Source of the DNA: Euonymus europaeus
Taxonomy: Eukaryota; Streptophyta; Magnoliopsida; Celastrales; Celastraceae
Length of the DNA stretch: 64,000 nucleotides
Direction: 5' to 3'
NCBI GenBank assembly: GCA_963580455.1
Contig: OY756957.1
Location: 3,415,001 to 3,479,000, forward strand
Shown here: piece by piece, positions 35,313-48,879 of the stretch
How positions within the stretch are numbered: position 1 is the stretch's first letter
Layout of the letters: the number at the start of each line of letters is the position of its first letter
The notes under the pieces: generated by a model
Database searches by the model: none
What the model saw: the letters and a program-made list of their open reading frames with translations, nothing else
Told to the model about the DNA's origin: nothing
Translations under genes and position numbers: made by a program

Positions 35313-37448
35313 AAACTCACTTCTTTTGTGTCTGTTGAAGTGCAACCCATGATGAGCTCCTCCAAGCCTGACGCAGACCTTCCTTCTAGTTTATGATGAT
35401 GTTGGTGGTGGTGTTGCACTTGTTGATGCTGGATTATTTCATAAATTCAAAACTCAAAAATATAAATAAAAAAATAAAAAAGGTGAAAACAATAATTGAT
35501 TTGAGGTTTCTTTTTAGTTATTAATGTTCCCAGCTGGACAGTACTAAAAGCGGAGCCGATGCCCGAGTCATGAGCATTCTGACTCGCTGGACTTTCATTA
35601 TCAAATATCTCTAAGTGTCGGTGCTGACCAAAAACTCTATATAAGAAAAAGTGCATGCATGCATGCGTGCGTACGTGATATCCAAATTTTATTTATTTTG
35701 TAGGGAACAAGAGGAATTGAAGTTAATTTAGATTTTTCGAATAAAAGTCAATACCTGGAAATTATCATTAGGCAGCATTAATCCGGAGACATCTTCATTG
35801 AGAATTATGGAAGTAGTGTGATGCTGTGGAGGAGGAGAGACGATGGCGGAGCTTGGATGTGAAGGCCTGCTTATGTGGAAGGCGGCAGAAGCAGCTGCAA
35901 TAGTCTGATGTTGTGCATGGTGATGTTGCTGTTGATGATGATGTGGCGTCTGCTGGTTCTCGCAGAACTCCACTTCGAACGTGACAGGTACCGGAGTGGG
36001 TTGATCTCTTGCTGTAGAAGCATCTCCTATGTTCCCCACCTGCAAAAACTTGACACTATCTACATGTGAAGCCAGTTTCATATATGGCCAAACCTATATA
36101 TATATATATGCATGGCTAGATATATAGTCCATTCCCAACATGTTTACTCTTTATCAGTGTTAAGTGTTATTTGTATAATTTTAGAGTTTATATAGACATG
36201 GTGAAACAAAAGTTTTTGTGTTATAAGCTGACAAGAGATAATTAATCAAGTGAGGTAGTCCGATTCATAGAGTGAGTTTATTCATGATGGATTTGCAAGT
36301 TTCAAAACTAACCCTAGCTACTACTTGTTTTGAATTCTCTCTCGCTCTAAAAAAGGAATTTAGAACTTCATGCCCATTTTTTTAAAAAGGGGGAAAATAG
36401 TACTTTTTAAAAAAATAAATAAATTAGAACTTCATGCCCATTTTGATACCAAAATTACATAGGATTTTATGTTGGTTATGAAATATTGTTTGAATGAAGA
36501 AGGTGGATGAATGTAGAATGGACATTAGAAACTGTTTCATACTCCAAAAATGAAGGAATTAAATAATTTTTTAAATTAAAAAACTGTGGTTTAAAGATAG
36601 AAAATTGAAGTCTAAAATGAAAATGATTAGGAAATTTTAAAAGCAATTCTCAAAATCAAATTTTATTAAAGATTTTTTTTTTGAAATTTAATTTTATATA
36701 TTCTTGAAAACAAAAATTTAACAATATACACATTATTAATTACCTCATCAAAATTTGTCCTGAATGGAAGAAAGCTGAAATGGTCATGAGCTTTAAACTG
36801 TGACAAATGATCCAAGGCAGTACCAAAACTTGATATTGCAGCAACAGCAGCACCGGTTGCAGATATATCTTCTCTAAATGGTACATTAATATCTTTAGAA
36901 GAGCAACTACCACTACCACTATCTCTTCTACTAGTACTATTAGGTTGATCACTACTTCCTTCACCAGTAGCAGCAATAGTACTCCTATCAACAGCAGTAC
37001 TAGCTATATTAGTAGTCCAATTACACTGCCTTGGTTGAGTCTGATACAATATTTTGGACACCACAAGCTCGCCTTCCTTCTCTTCTTCATGTTGCCCAAG
37101 ATGGTATTGATGCATCACCCAGTTCGTCTTTTCGGGTTTTCGATTCTTACCAAAGTTTGTGTAGAGTACCAAGATTTTCTTGCACCCTTTTTGGTTCCCA
37201 TTCACCATGACTGGCCTTGTTTTGCCTGTTTTATGCCACCTTGTCTCTCCACCTTGCAACTCACATTCTGTTTGAATTTTCCTTCTCTTTCTTGTTCCAG
37301 TTGTGTATGCTTTGGATGGTCTGTGGAAGAAGTGCCTGCTCAAGCCATCTCTTGTCACTCCTAAAAGAGAAAAAATCGAAGTTAGGTTGAATTAGGTGAA
37401 ACCAGCTTGACGATACTCATAATTATAAACAAAAAAAAAATCCAATTT

Positions 37449-37489
<41 letters not shown>

Positions 37490-38096
37490 TACATATAATA
37501 TAATAGATAGAATGAAAACCTGATGATGATCACCTGGAAGTTTCTCTGGATGGGTGTAACAAATCCCATCTTCACCTTCAATAGTAGGAATGAATTCATC
37601 TATCAAAGGATGAGATATGGTGTCTTTGGCTTCTACTTTTGCTTCTAAATGTTCAATCAATTCTTGGTCTGTTGGATCAAATTTGACTCCAGCTGGTAGT
37701 CCTAACCAGTCCTGCAAATTAAACCCTAAATTCAATAAGAATTGAAACCAAGAAAAGAAAAATCAACCAAATAGGGAAGGAAAAAAAAGGGAGAGGAGAA
37801 CATTTTGATTTAATTTGAATTGGATTTTTTTTTTAAAAAAAGGGTTAAAAAATTACTCTTGAAACAAAAACAAGAAGGATCACAAGTACTGCTTTGTTTG
37901 GATTCTTACTTTAGTGTAATTTCTCGTTAGAAGCCAAAGAAGAAAAAGTAAATGAGAAGAGAAAATTAATTCGTACCGGCTTGGCTTCAAGTTTGTGACC
38001 GCAACCTGGACAGTGCTTGGATCCACATATCTGATGTTCTTCAAGCTTTGAATCAATAAGATCAGAGTTGCTGATTGACCCTATACTCTTATTCAT
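34367..38096 (-). CDS. NAC075: NAC transcription factor, NAC075 type
   Basis: Nuclear DNA-binding regulator of the NAC075/SND2-like clade, linked to secondary wall and flowering control (family knowledge). Exons 37977-38096, 37534-37711, 36744-37360, 35755-36039, 35321-35428 and 34367-34462 give 467 residues with consistent phases. Exon 1 encodes a Cys-rich leader with C24-x4-C29-x2-C32-x-H34 ([11 protein letters not shown]). The NAC domain follows from [19 protein letters not shown] through [39 protein letters not shown] and [13 protein letters not shown]. Exon 3 continues with [24 protein letters not shown]. Exon 4 is rich in His and Gln. The C-terminus keeps two clade motifs, [14 protein letters not shown] and [12 protein letters not shown]. 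Introns contain long TA microsatellites. Arabidopsis At4g29230 is the remembered match. Confidence 0.95.
37450..37486. repeat. (AT)n microsatellite in NAC intron 2
   Basis: Nearly pure AT run about 50 bp downstream of the exon 2 donor. Confidence 0.95.
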
Positions 38097-38376
38097 CGCT
38101 TCCTTTCGCGATTAATGTTGCTTGATGCTATGATGTTCTTGATCTCAAACTCTTGAAATCTTGTACATAGCTATCAACTCTATAACTACTCATATCCAGC
38201 AGAAACAAAATTTTTTTTTTGAAGAAAATAAAGATCTGGGAAATTATGCCTGTATCAGAAAAAATATATACACACTCTACAAATGATTTTGAGTGTAGTT
38301 TGATAGCCCCCAAAAAAACACAAAATTACGCTTGAAAATATTCAGCAAGAAAATAAGAAGACATGAATTATATTGC

Positions 38377-38410
<34 letters not shown>

Positions 38411-38751
38411 AACACACAACCATGTATTGAACAAAATATAATTTTAGAAAATAATTAGATCCAGAAGAGGAAAAATGAAGATGAATGAGAAAAACTTGAG
38501 GGAATTGAATAGCAAGTAAAGCAAGAGAAGAAAAAAGAGAGAAACTGTCAAAGGAGTGGAATATTGAGGGTATAAAACCTGCTTTAACCATGAAAGCCAC
38601 CAGAAAATCCCTCTCTGTGGTCTCTTAACTTTAACTGAAGGAAGCTAACCCAGCCAGTACTCAACACCATAAATAAAGAAAAAGGTATCTCTCTCTCGCC
38701 CCTCTTTAAACCTTTGTTAATAATTTAAGCCATCTCTATGTTTGGTTATAT

Positions 38752-38752
38752 A

Positions 38753-38806
<54 letters not shown>
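38752..38806. repeat. Long (TA)n microsatellite upstream of the NAC gene
   Basis: About 27 uninterrupted TA units, the longest simple repeat in the window. Confidence 0.95.
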
Positions 38807-38809
<3 letters not shown>

Positions 38810-40310
38810 CTCTCACTAAAGCACACAAGTGTCTCTCTCCTCCATTTGAGAGTAATATTGACTGATAAAGCAAAAGCAAGGCACACAAATAAAACGCCCT
38901 TCGCAGCTGTTGCAAAAGCCACAAAAAACCCAATCTGTACTTACCCAGTTGTAGTGCATATATGGCCTAATTATTTAATTTAGTTTAATATAAGTACAGT
39001 CCTCCTCTCTCTCCCTCTCTCTCTTTATGTGTGTGTGTATTTGTTGCCAATATAGGTTAAGAAAAAAGGTGATTTTAGAAGAAAAAATTATTTGAGGGTG
39101 TTTGGAAAAAAAAGGAAATATAGAGGAAATTGAAAAAAGGAGATAATTAATTGGAACTCACATGGTTTTCGAGCAGGGAGAACATGATTCTTTTGCCATG
39201 AATGCTTTGAGGAGAGAGAAAGTGATGATAGAGAGAATTAAGAGGTTGCTTGATGAGCAAGACAAATGAGCAGTGTAGTACTTGATGAATCACCACAGAC
39301 ACCTCTTCTTCTTCTCTTCTTTATTAATTAGGACCATCTAAAATCATATAAAAACATCTTAGGAAACTTCAAACAGAAGCACAAAGCACCATATGTACAA
39401 ACAGGCTTATCTATCTATGTGTATGTATACAAATATATATACAAATATATATACAACAGACAGTGATAACCTATTTTGGACTTTCCTCTCCTGTCTTTTG
39501 GTCTTTTGTTATATGATTATATATCTATTCTAGAGAGAGAAAATTTGAATTGTTAAGCACTCTACAAATAAAAAGGCTATCTAGCTAGCTAGACAGGCCC
39601 CACAATTGAGTGGGCCCAATTCAAAGATCTGATGTCCCCAGGCCCAAAGTTTCTAGATCAGATGATGGTTTAGACTTCACGTTTCTAACATTCTTTTCAA
39701 CAGTCAAGATGCAATTGATTATCACAGAACCAAAAATACATGGCCATGATTAGGTTTCTCTCTTTTTGTCCAAAGGAAATATAGAATATCAGATTGCACA
39801 GATTATCCAACAAAGTAGACTTGTGACCAATTGGCCAACGCAAGTCTCGTCTGAGAGTCTTGATTCTTTGGCCTTATTTGACTTGTGGGTGATAAATATG
39901 TTATAAACAAGTCCATATAAAACAACAATCATGAAGTTCTACAAAGAACATGAATATTTCATGTTACAATTCCTACAGACAAACTATTTGGTTCTATCAA
40001 GCTTTCATATGATAATAAATTGGTCCAAGTTGTGCATACACAAACATATATATTCTATTGAGACTCGAGCTGCTGTTGTAGGGATAAAGATAGTGTGTGT
40101 TCCCTGATAAGTAACAACCTACAGTTCGAATCTCATAAATGTAAGAATTTTCTTGCCTTTGTAACAACAAGGAACTTGTTTAGGAAAAAAGAGGGTATAT
40201 ATTCCATTGTAGGAAGACTCGCCTTGAAAGAAGTTGACTTGATCATATTTTATACTTCATAATCTTGAATGATGAAAAAAATATTCTCGTACTTTGATAT
40301 AACATGTGTG

Positions 40311-40313
<3 letters not shown>

Positions 40314-40351
<38 letters not shown>
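40314..40351. repeat. (TA)n microsatellite
   Basis: About 19 TA units downstream of the MPP-alpha stop codon. Confidence 0.95.
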
Positions 40352-40353
<2 letters not shown>

Positions 40354-40796
40354 ACATTCACAATCACATATTACTTCTTTTATTTAATCACGATTTAATT
40401 TATTGAATGAATCAAATCACTGAGTCACATGTTCGGCTGTTCATGGATGATAAATACACCATAAAAATCTTTGGCCAACACCAAAGAAAGCTGTTAAATG
40501 CTCAGTATTTAGTGAACGAATCTACCGCAGAAGCTCATCCATTTTTCAAAGCATCAAAATAATCGTATACAACATCAAACAGGAAAATCCAAGCCAACTG
40601 CAAGCAGAAATTATGAGGCATTTTGAAAAGCTGCTCCTCAGAGACCGCCAATTTACTGACAATAATGGAACATCCAAGTCTCTTCTTCTTCACTGAAATT
40701 GAAACATGAGAGCTTTGAAGGTTTGCAGAATGCACCACAATATCAGTAACTTATCAGGTGAATGGCCAGTTGGAATAAAAAAAAAAAAAAGAGATT

Positions 40797-43700
40797 TCAT
40801 TTTGACTTGAACTTGTTGCTGACTGAATCATAGGTTGGAACGTTAATAACTGCAGAACACACAAGTAGAAAATGAATATCATCAGAGAAAGTCCTATTCT
40901 TTGTAGTTAAAACATGAAATGACAAAGGACTATTCTTAAAAAACCAAGACAAATACCATCTCCATAAGATGCCATAGTGAGAGGGGAGGAGAGTAACTTT
41001 TGGGCTATTGAAGCGATATCCTTCAGCGAAACTTCATCCACGGCCTTGAGAAAATGCTCAATTGGTTTCCTGAAATAGAAATACTTGCACAAATAAACAA
41101 AAATATATACCACATCACAGTAACTTGAGATATTACAAACATAGAAGGAGCGCAATTATTCTTCTGTGGTATTTAGTAATTCACAAATTCTGTCCCTATA
41201 TCTAAAGGTCGTTTACCACGAAAAAGATCACCCTATGGCAACAAAAAATAATTTTAAAAAACTTGCGCTATAAATTCATTTCAGTTCATTTCCAGTGTCG
41301 AAGAAAAATAATTCATACTGCTGGCTGCAGTCACAATATGACAACAGAACCTACTGCGGCCACCAATATGTGCAGTCTAGAAGAAATTGTGCCTCTTAAA
41401 CCACCCCTCACCATACAATGTAAAGAGCAAGGTTTTCTTGAATTATTGTGAAGTATGTTGTTCAGTAGGAAGGCATAAAGCTCAGACCCTCTCTTGGGTA
41501 ACACGTCGGGTTCAGCTATTAGACCCAACAATTCCCATTTTACAGTATTATTTAATAACATATCTAAAAGGGATGCCAAGAATGCTGTGACATCCACAAG
41601 ACAGTTAAGCAGAAACATAGAATGGACATTCTATGCTTATAGATTATGTTCCAGGAAGACCAAGATAGAAGACAAAATATCCAAATATGGACCAGATTCC
41701 ATAACAAAAATGTCAATGGCTTGAAGAAATCTCACTTTCCATGAACATGAACTAAGAAAAAGGGCAAAATATTATTATTTGGTCTCCATACACCTGTTTA
41801 TCATGACTGAGAAGTAAGAAAAGTGCAATATTTTATCATTTGGTCCCCATATAATAGACTACCAAGGCAAACAACTCTTGTGCACAATGGGAGGGGTTAG
41901 AGACAGGCAAGATGTGCGCAGACTTGACCATCACATAATATATGGAGAGGACGTTTCCAAGAATAAAATTATAATCTCTAGTGCACCACTGTAACTCTAC
42001 CACTAAGAAACTACCTAACGATGCAGGAAATAATATACAGACCATGTGTGGAGAATTTTTTATTTTTTATCAAGGGCCTTGCCAATGGAAATATGGAAAT
42101 CATCATAATCTGCAGTCCTTATGGCACCAGAAAAGGTGAAAAACAGAGTCATAACTCATATCATACCTTGTGCCATACGTCAAAACCTGCCTACCTAAAT
42201 CTTCTGAAGCAACCATCTGCACAAAAAAAAGCCTCATATTTAAGCAAATAATAATTAAGAGAACCATATTAGAGGATGGTTGTCTTTCAGTTGGATTCAC
42301 ATCTGCGATCAAGAAAGAAAGAAGATATCACATACTCTGGATTCCAAATTCATTAAAATGGTAGACTTTGTTGACTGTTTGGCACGATCCAGCTCTTGAT
42401 GGTCAACTACAGGGAGTGAAGAAAGTTCAGTCCAACAAGTGGCATCCAGAATAACATAACTACCAGGATAGAAATAATTGCACAAGACCTTCTCCTGGTG
42501 TTGCAATTAATACGAGCTCTCGAGCTGCTGAATCAATGGCCCTCAATGCTAAATCAGAACCCTGACACGAGAAGGTTAAATAACTTCAACTGGAGCACCA
42601 TCATGCAGAAATTGCAGGCATAAAAACAAGATGCAGAAAACACTGACATTCAAGAACAAGAACATTGGAAGACATATAGACACATTAATGCCTCATATGT
42701 CTAAAAAGAAATCAATAATTTCCAAACCATCAGAGGTGTAAAAGATCGTCAAACTATAGCATTAATAGGCATATGAATACTGAGCCCGAGTATTTTTCTT
42801 TCTTTTTGGAAGGGTGGTTGGGTGTTGGGGAGCACAGTATTATTACAATTGTGGATAAAGTAAAAGCTGCCACTACCCTTTACCATCCCTAGCATCTTCT
42901 TGCACTGCCTCTAGGGGATGCCACTACAGCTGTCATTTTTACCCGCACATGCCTCTCATCTTCTTCTTGGATTATCACAAACACCAAACCATCCATATAC
43001 GTTTAGTCGACAAAGATAAGAACTTGTTGCTAAATGACCAATCACCACAGCTACAAAAGACCCCACCCCTAAAACCTAAATCCAACTTCAACACACCAGG
43101 CACAATTCATTCATTGCTTCAGGCAGCCAAACATCAAGCATCATGTGTGAACTGCATAATAGGACACAACTATGAAAGACCCCTTACCAACCCTAACCCC
43201 CACCCCCACCCCCCAAGTAGAGAATGGAATGGATTAACCTTTCTGCTCCAGACAACATCAAACATACAATGATAGCATAGAACGAACATAGAAAAAGAAA
43301 TTTATGAGAAATTGTTACAAACCCCATTTTCAAGCTACCTTTATAGTCTAATATAATAAATACTTCTTTGGACAGGCACAGATTGCATACTGAGATAAAT
43401 GAACTTTCTCATTGATGACTTACAATGGTAGCTTGGATACCGAATATGGCAGAACGATTGTAGATGTTACTGAATGCTGAAAAGGACTCAAACTGAGGAA
43501 ACTTATTCAAGACATGACGATCTGCAGATCATATCAATGTAAAACCAAGTTGAAGAATGAGAGATGATTATATCAATGGGGAAAGAAAGTTGCCTTCTCC
43601 ATCTAGTAAAAGCAAATTGAAAAGTCAAAGACAAGAAGCATAGCTATTAAAGAAAATAGAGAATCACACAGAAACAAACAAACAAAGGAACTTACATAGC

Positions 43701-46231
43701 CTTGAGTACAACCCTTTTCCAGGGCCACCAGTGGAGAATGATCCACCTCCTCCCATTAGCATCTGCATTATGATCACATTCATTACAGCCTTTCAAGGCA
43801 GTATCCAATAAGAATGACAGAAGAAAAAACTTTCAGATTTAGATATCCCAAATTTCAGATACTTTTTCTATATCTAATTTCATTCTATATGCATATAAGT
43901 TTAATAGTTTTAAAGCTATTTAATATGTAGGACATAATTGAGCATATCAATTAACATACAAAAAACAAAATTATTGATCATATTATATTATTAATAAAAG
44001 AAAACTTGAAATAATAAAACGAAATATTAGTATAAAATGCCATTGACATAGTATTGTACAAACAGAAGGAACCAACAAAGTGACAGACCCAGACAGCAGT
44101 ATCAGTCTAGATAGGCCAAAATAAAGTCATTCGGGACTTGTATGGAAGTTGAAGTATAAAAACCTGAAGCACAGACAAAGTCATAGCATCCTTCTCCTCA
44201 TGCCAACCACCAGGCAATTCAAATGCAAGAGAGATATGTGTTTTTCCCTGCAGGGCAATATGACAGTTAAAAGTCCTGAATGGATGGTAAGAAAGATAAG
44301 GTCTTCAAATACTTATGAAGCATACCCCTGCGTCAGCTTGATGACGATAATCACCTCCAACGTACACTGATTTCGGTTCTTCAGGATGAGGCACATTTGC
44401 TAGTCCAGACAAAAGTGGTCCAGCAATTGATAACAGTTCCTTGTGCTCAACACCAGATGCAGCAAGAACCATCCGAGAAGCAGTATAATTTTCCTAAAAT
44501 TTTCATAACATAGCAGTCTAAGATAAGGAAAGAGTGGCAAAATTTGGAAAACAAAGAAGGAAAAAATAGACAAAATGATGAGATAATAACATGGAATAGA
44601 TATCACACTCATAGATGAAAATTTTCAGACTCACGGCGACAAACGTCTCCAAAATATTACTATCCAATCTATGTATTGCAGATTCCGGGGCTAAAAGAGG
44701 ATTTCCCAATGCACCACAATACCCAGCAGAGTGAATTGCCTCCAAAAGCAAGCAAGGTGGATTGTTGGAAGCTTCGCTGATTTCGTTTTTTATCTTTTGA
44801 AGCTGCATAAATAGAGTATTAGTGTATTACTTCTGTTTAGCTAAGATTGTATTCCAAAAGAGCATTAGCTGATGCATGGCAAAATCATGGAAATATACCT
44901 GTTCCTTGACCTCCCAAGCCAGGAAAGCAGGGTTTATGACAGAGTCCACTAGCACCTCTACCATTTCAGGTACGTAAGTCTTCAGAGCATCATAGGTATA
45001 TCCCATCTGTTCCCTTGATGCTGTGGCTGATACGTGTCCACCAATTGCCTCTACTTCCCGCACAACTCGGAGGTGGCTTCGATTTCTTGTGCTATTGAAG
45101 GCCATGCGCTCCAGAAGATGTGTAGCCCCAAAAGTGTCTGGTGATTCATAGATTGAACCACAGTCGACATATAACCCAATTGATGCTACAGGATTCTGAT
45201 GGGCAACCCAATCAAACAGTAACTTCTCAATAATTTAAAACTTTAATCCTTCCGTGACTTCCATAACGGATACACACATACCTCTGAAGTTTCTGAGACA
45301 ATTTTGACACCGTTTGGAAGAGTTGTGATTTCAGTTTTACTTGGTTCAACATAATCAGGCAACACAGGCGGGTGGCCAGCACCTGCAAGAGGGAAAGTAA
45401 GAGGTGGCAAGGACTTGGACTGCTCCCCAGTCAACCAGCTAAAGAAACCACCAAAAGAGGATGACTTCGCGGTAATGGCGCTTGAACTTGCAAATCTTGC
45501 AGGTGCCCTGTTCCACATGCGGCCCTAAACCAGTTTGATTTCAGAAATGTTGCATTTCCATATAAACCGAAATTCTAGATACTATTGTGAAAAAAGCAAA
45601 AAGAAAAAAATCAGCTAACACTATGTCAAATTGTCGAGTGAACATCATGAAGATACCTCGTACAAGCACTACTGCTACCTACTCTCAAATATTACCCATT
45701 TTCAAATTTATTAGCCAAATAAATGGTTGCCCAATACATCAATTTAGCTGAAAAAAATTCAAATCGAGAACTCCTAGAAACGATTTCATAGTACAAAACT
45801 TCACATTTCACAAGTTATCAAAATTCATCCAGTTTTACGAAACACGTGAACACTTCGAGTCCACATTTCTCTCTTTTTCCAGCATGACGCAAAAGAATAT
45901 AATTAACACAATCACTTTCATTACTAGTTCCATTACGACCATGTCGTGCATCACTATCTTTGCTATGTAAAGCGTCAAATTCCATCAAAATTCTCATAAC
46001 ATATTGCTGGCAACAAACGAAAACCTAGCATATCCAATGAACATATTTTTTCTGCAACTGAACTATGAACAGATCCACTCCAAGGATTCCACAGACAAAA
46101 AATTTATATTCGAACAAGTATATCTGATAGCTGGCAACGAGATCCAATGAGTAAGAGTCGAAGTTAAGATTACTGGAGACGATGATACTGACCTTGAGAG
46201 CCCGAAGGCGAGAAGCGGAGATTCTGTACAT
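40797..46231 (-). CDS. Mitochondrial processing peptidase alpha subunit / bc1 core 2
   Basis: Recognises presequences for MPP; in plants MPP is built into cytochrome bc1 complex as the core proteins (family knowledge). Thirteen exons: 46193-46231, 45282-45524, 44899-45195, 44635-44802, 44326-44493, 44164-44247, 43696-43762, 43424-43521, 42489-42561, 42336-42406, 42167-42216, 40957-41069 and 40797-40849. They sum to 507 residues. The start [13 protein letters not shown] is a basic mitochondrial presequence. The M16 zinc site is degenerate, H120-LL-E123-R124, where the catalytic beta subunit has HxxEH. The substrate-binding glycine loop [14 protein letters not shown] is at about 337-350. Later segments [11 protein letters not shown] and LTMASYGD also fit. 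It starts 398 bp from the divergent AP-4 sigma gene. Confidence 0.95.
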
Positions 46232-46629
46232 GGTGGTCGATGGTGACTGTAAAACCGTGAAGGATTCACGTTACCGAACTTTCTTTTTTACCGGCTGTTG
46301 AGGGGAGGGAGACTCGCTGAAGAGGGTTTTCCGGCGTATTGGGTAGTGGTCCCATTTGGGCTAGGTAAGACCAAGGCTGAGCCCAAAGATAAAGTGTGGT
46401 GGGTAAAACCCATTTTCAAGCCCAATGGGAATGCTTCCAGAGAGAATTAGAATTTGAAGGCGGCCCATTCAGCGAAATGGTCAGCCCATAAATTTTGGGC
46501 CTTCTAATTGGAGCGGGTCCTAATCGGGTAACAAAATGTGGTCAGTCGACGTTTTCAACAAAGAGATGGTCTTTGCCCACAGAGGGAGAGAACGAGCGAG
46601 AGAGAGAGAGAGAGAGAGAGGGGAGGGAG
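46232..46629. promoter_or_regulatory. Short bidirectional promoter with clustered site II elements
   Basis: The 398 bp separates the start codons of MPP-alpha (-) and AP-4 sigma (+). Six TGGGCY/RGCCCA words lie at 46357-46362, 46380-46385, 46419-46424, 46462-46467, 46483-46488 and 46496-46501. Such site II elements are enriched in promoters of plant mitochondrial and ribosomal protein genes (known). A GA microsatellite (about 46593-46621) lies just before the AP-4 start. Shared regulation is inference. Confidence 0.65.
46593..46621. repeat. (GA)n microsatellite in AP4S 5' leader
   Basis: GA dinucleotide run ending about 9 bp before the ATG at 46630. Confidence 0.9.
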
Positions 46630-48195
46630 ATGGGGATCAGATTCATCTTGATGGTGAACAAGCAAGGGCAGACTCGTCTTGCCCAGTACTACGAATGGCT
46701 CACCCTCGAAGAACGTCGTGCTCTTGAGGGTGAAATTGTTCGCAAATGCCTTGCGCGTAACGAACAACAGGTGTTCGTCGCTCTCTCTTTCTCGTACTGT
46801 TTTTCTTTATTGAGCTTCGTTTGATTGTGTTAGATTCAATCCTCAACCCCATGTTTCCACTGGAAATTATTCATTTTCAATTGATTTTGGTATAACTTGG
46901 TAATCTTAGATCCCAATTCAGTGAATTCACCAATTAAGAATTGGTTTAGATTTATATTTAGACAATCAATCAATGAATTTCTTCCAGCTGATGGCTTTAC
47001 TGATTTGGAAATTCCAGGAAAGATTTAGATCGTTCCCTCATACTGTAGAGAGATGTCAATGTAGTCCAATCAACCCGTTACCTTTGATTCCAAAAGCACA
47101 TTGCAATGTTTGGGGGTGTTTGTTCACCCATTATATGCTTGCCTGAGTATTATATAGAGTTACTCACTTGCTATATTGGTAAAAGTTGGGTTGACAGGAT
47201 TGTTATTTGACTCCTATAATGAGCAAATACTCTGATTCTGTTTATGCCTTTTTCTGCAAATCTGTTATGTTCCTGAGCATCATTAATTTTTTGTTTGGGC
47301 TGCTGGAATTACTTTTTAGTTCATATCATTCCTCATGTTTCCGCTGATCCTGTTTTCTCATTGTGACATCAGTGTTCATTTGTTGAGCATCGCAACTACA
47401 AAATTGTGTACAGACGCTATGCTTCACTCTTTTTCTTGGTTGGAGTCGACAACGATGAAGTAAGTTGCCATGTTTCTTCTCGCTTGTTGATACATAGTTG
47501 TTATTGCCAATATAGATAACTAGTGTCTGTGAAAGAAAGTAAGTAGGGGTTTTCTAGTTGTTTGCTATTGACAATAAACAAGTATTTGCATTGAAGGGTA
47601 TAGAGCATCATCTGCCCTAAAAGGTGAATTGAATACTCTCTGTTTACAAGACAGGACTGGGTATTCCTAGTATTAACTTCATATATTGTTCATGAGCGGG
47701 GACTAGATCTTCATTCGTGAGGGAGAAGGGAGGGAAAGATGGATTGACTATGATGTCAAGTTGGAAGCTTTTTACACTGCGAATTATCTGACTGAAACCC
47801 TTGCTATGCATTGCGTTTGTATTTCGGTTCGTTACTTGATATTACCATTTAAAAAGTAACTTTATGATATTTGTTTTGTTCTCTCTTTAATGTCACAGAA
47901 TGAGCTTGCGATTCTTGAATTCATACATCTGTTAGTGGAAACCATGGACCGACACTTCGGTAATGTGGTAAGTTTTCTTAGGAAGTAGCATTTTGAGGTT
48001 CATGTTCTTGTCTTTTCATGAGCGTTTACATGGCTTCCCCTTTTGTATTGTCTGTTCCAGTGTGAGCTTGACATTATGTTCCATTTAGAGAAGGCACACT
48101 TCATGTTGGAAGAAATGGTCATGAACGGGTGTATTGTTGAGACAAGCAAGTCGAACATCCTGAGCCCTATACAGCTGATGGACAAAACATCATAA
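46630..48195 (+). CDS. AP4S: AP-4 complex sigma (small) subunit
   Basis: Small subunit of the AP-4 adaptor, which sorts vacuolar cargo at the trans-Golgi network. Exons 46630-46770, 47373-47459, 47899-47967 and 48061-48195 (47, 29, 23 and 45 codons) give 143 residues, the normal sigma-adaptin length. Key segments are [56 protein letters not shown] and [19 protein letters not shown]; the end is [10 protein letters not shown]. All introns fall between codons. The AP-4 identity rather than AP-1, AP-2 or AP-3 rests on the strong resemblance to Arabidopsis At2g19790. It is transcribed away from MPP-alpha. Confidence 0.97.
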
Positions 48196-48879
48196 AGGGT
48201 TTGCTTAATTTAGACATTTATGATATTTAATTGGAATCGTGGATTTGCATCAATTTCTTGTTTCTATCCCCAAAACTTGCTTGAAAATCTTGCAGATAAA
48301 CCTGCAATGAATATTTGAGTGCTTGATTGTAATTATCTCGGCATGAAATGTCAAGTTGATGGATTACCTAAATTCTGCCCAATAAATTTCAGATTCTTTA
48401 CTCTATTGTTAATGCTACAGGAGGTTGGGATGAACAAAACCAAATTAAACATGGTGTTTTTTTGGAACAGTCTTGGCTATTTGAATATCACTAGTTTTAA
48501 TCAAGTTTTCACTTATTGCAATTAATATATAATTAACTTATTTAAAAAAGTATTACCAAAGAGCCTATTTAACGGTTTATAAACTAACTTATCTTTCTCA
48601 AATATAAACAACTCTACTAAATGAAATTCTAGTTATTTCATTTTGAAACTTGGACGGCTGAAAAACGAGAATCTCTTTTTGAGTGATAGTATTCAAAGTG
48701 GTGAAACCAATTTTTCTATTTTAAGCAACAGCATATTCCAAATTTGGCAACCAAACACAATAACAATCTTAAATTTTAAAACATTCAAACTCAAATAAAA
48801 AATAATAATTTATAAGCTAAACATTTGGGACGGAAAATATAGTCCTGTAAAATGTGATATATAATCAACTAGTACGTTA

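Larger units (their letters stand above)
38097..40796. other. NAC upstream region and MPP-alpha 3' flank
   Basis: AT-rich, with TA microsatellites at 38374-38398, 38752-38806 and 40314-40351. It may contain non-coding 5' exons of the NAC gene, but I could not place one. No coding exon is seen. Confidence 0.5.

Noticed and set aside
36945..37364. Plus-strand ORF of 139 codons
   Set aside because: Antisense shadow of the NAC exon 3.
38752..38806. Long TA runs considered as origin or attachment structures
   Set aside because: Ordinary plant microsatellites; no flanking motif supports another role.
42949..43272. Plus-strand ORF of 107 codons
   Set aside because: Lies antisense inside an MPP-alpha intron; proline/histidine runs from a C-rich stretch, no family resemblance.
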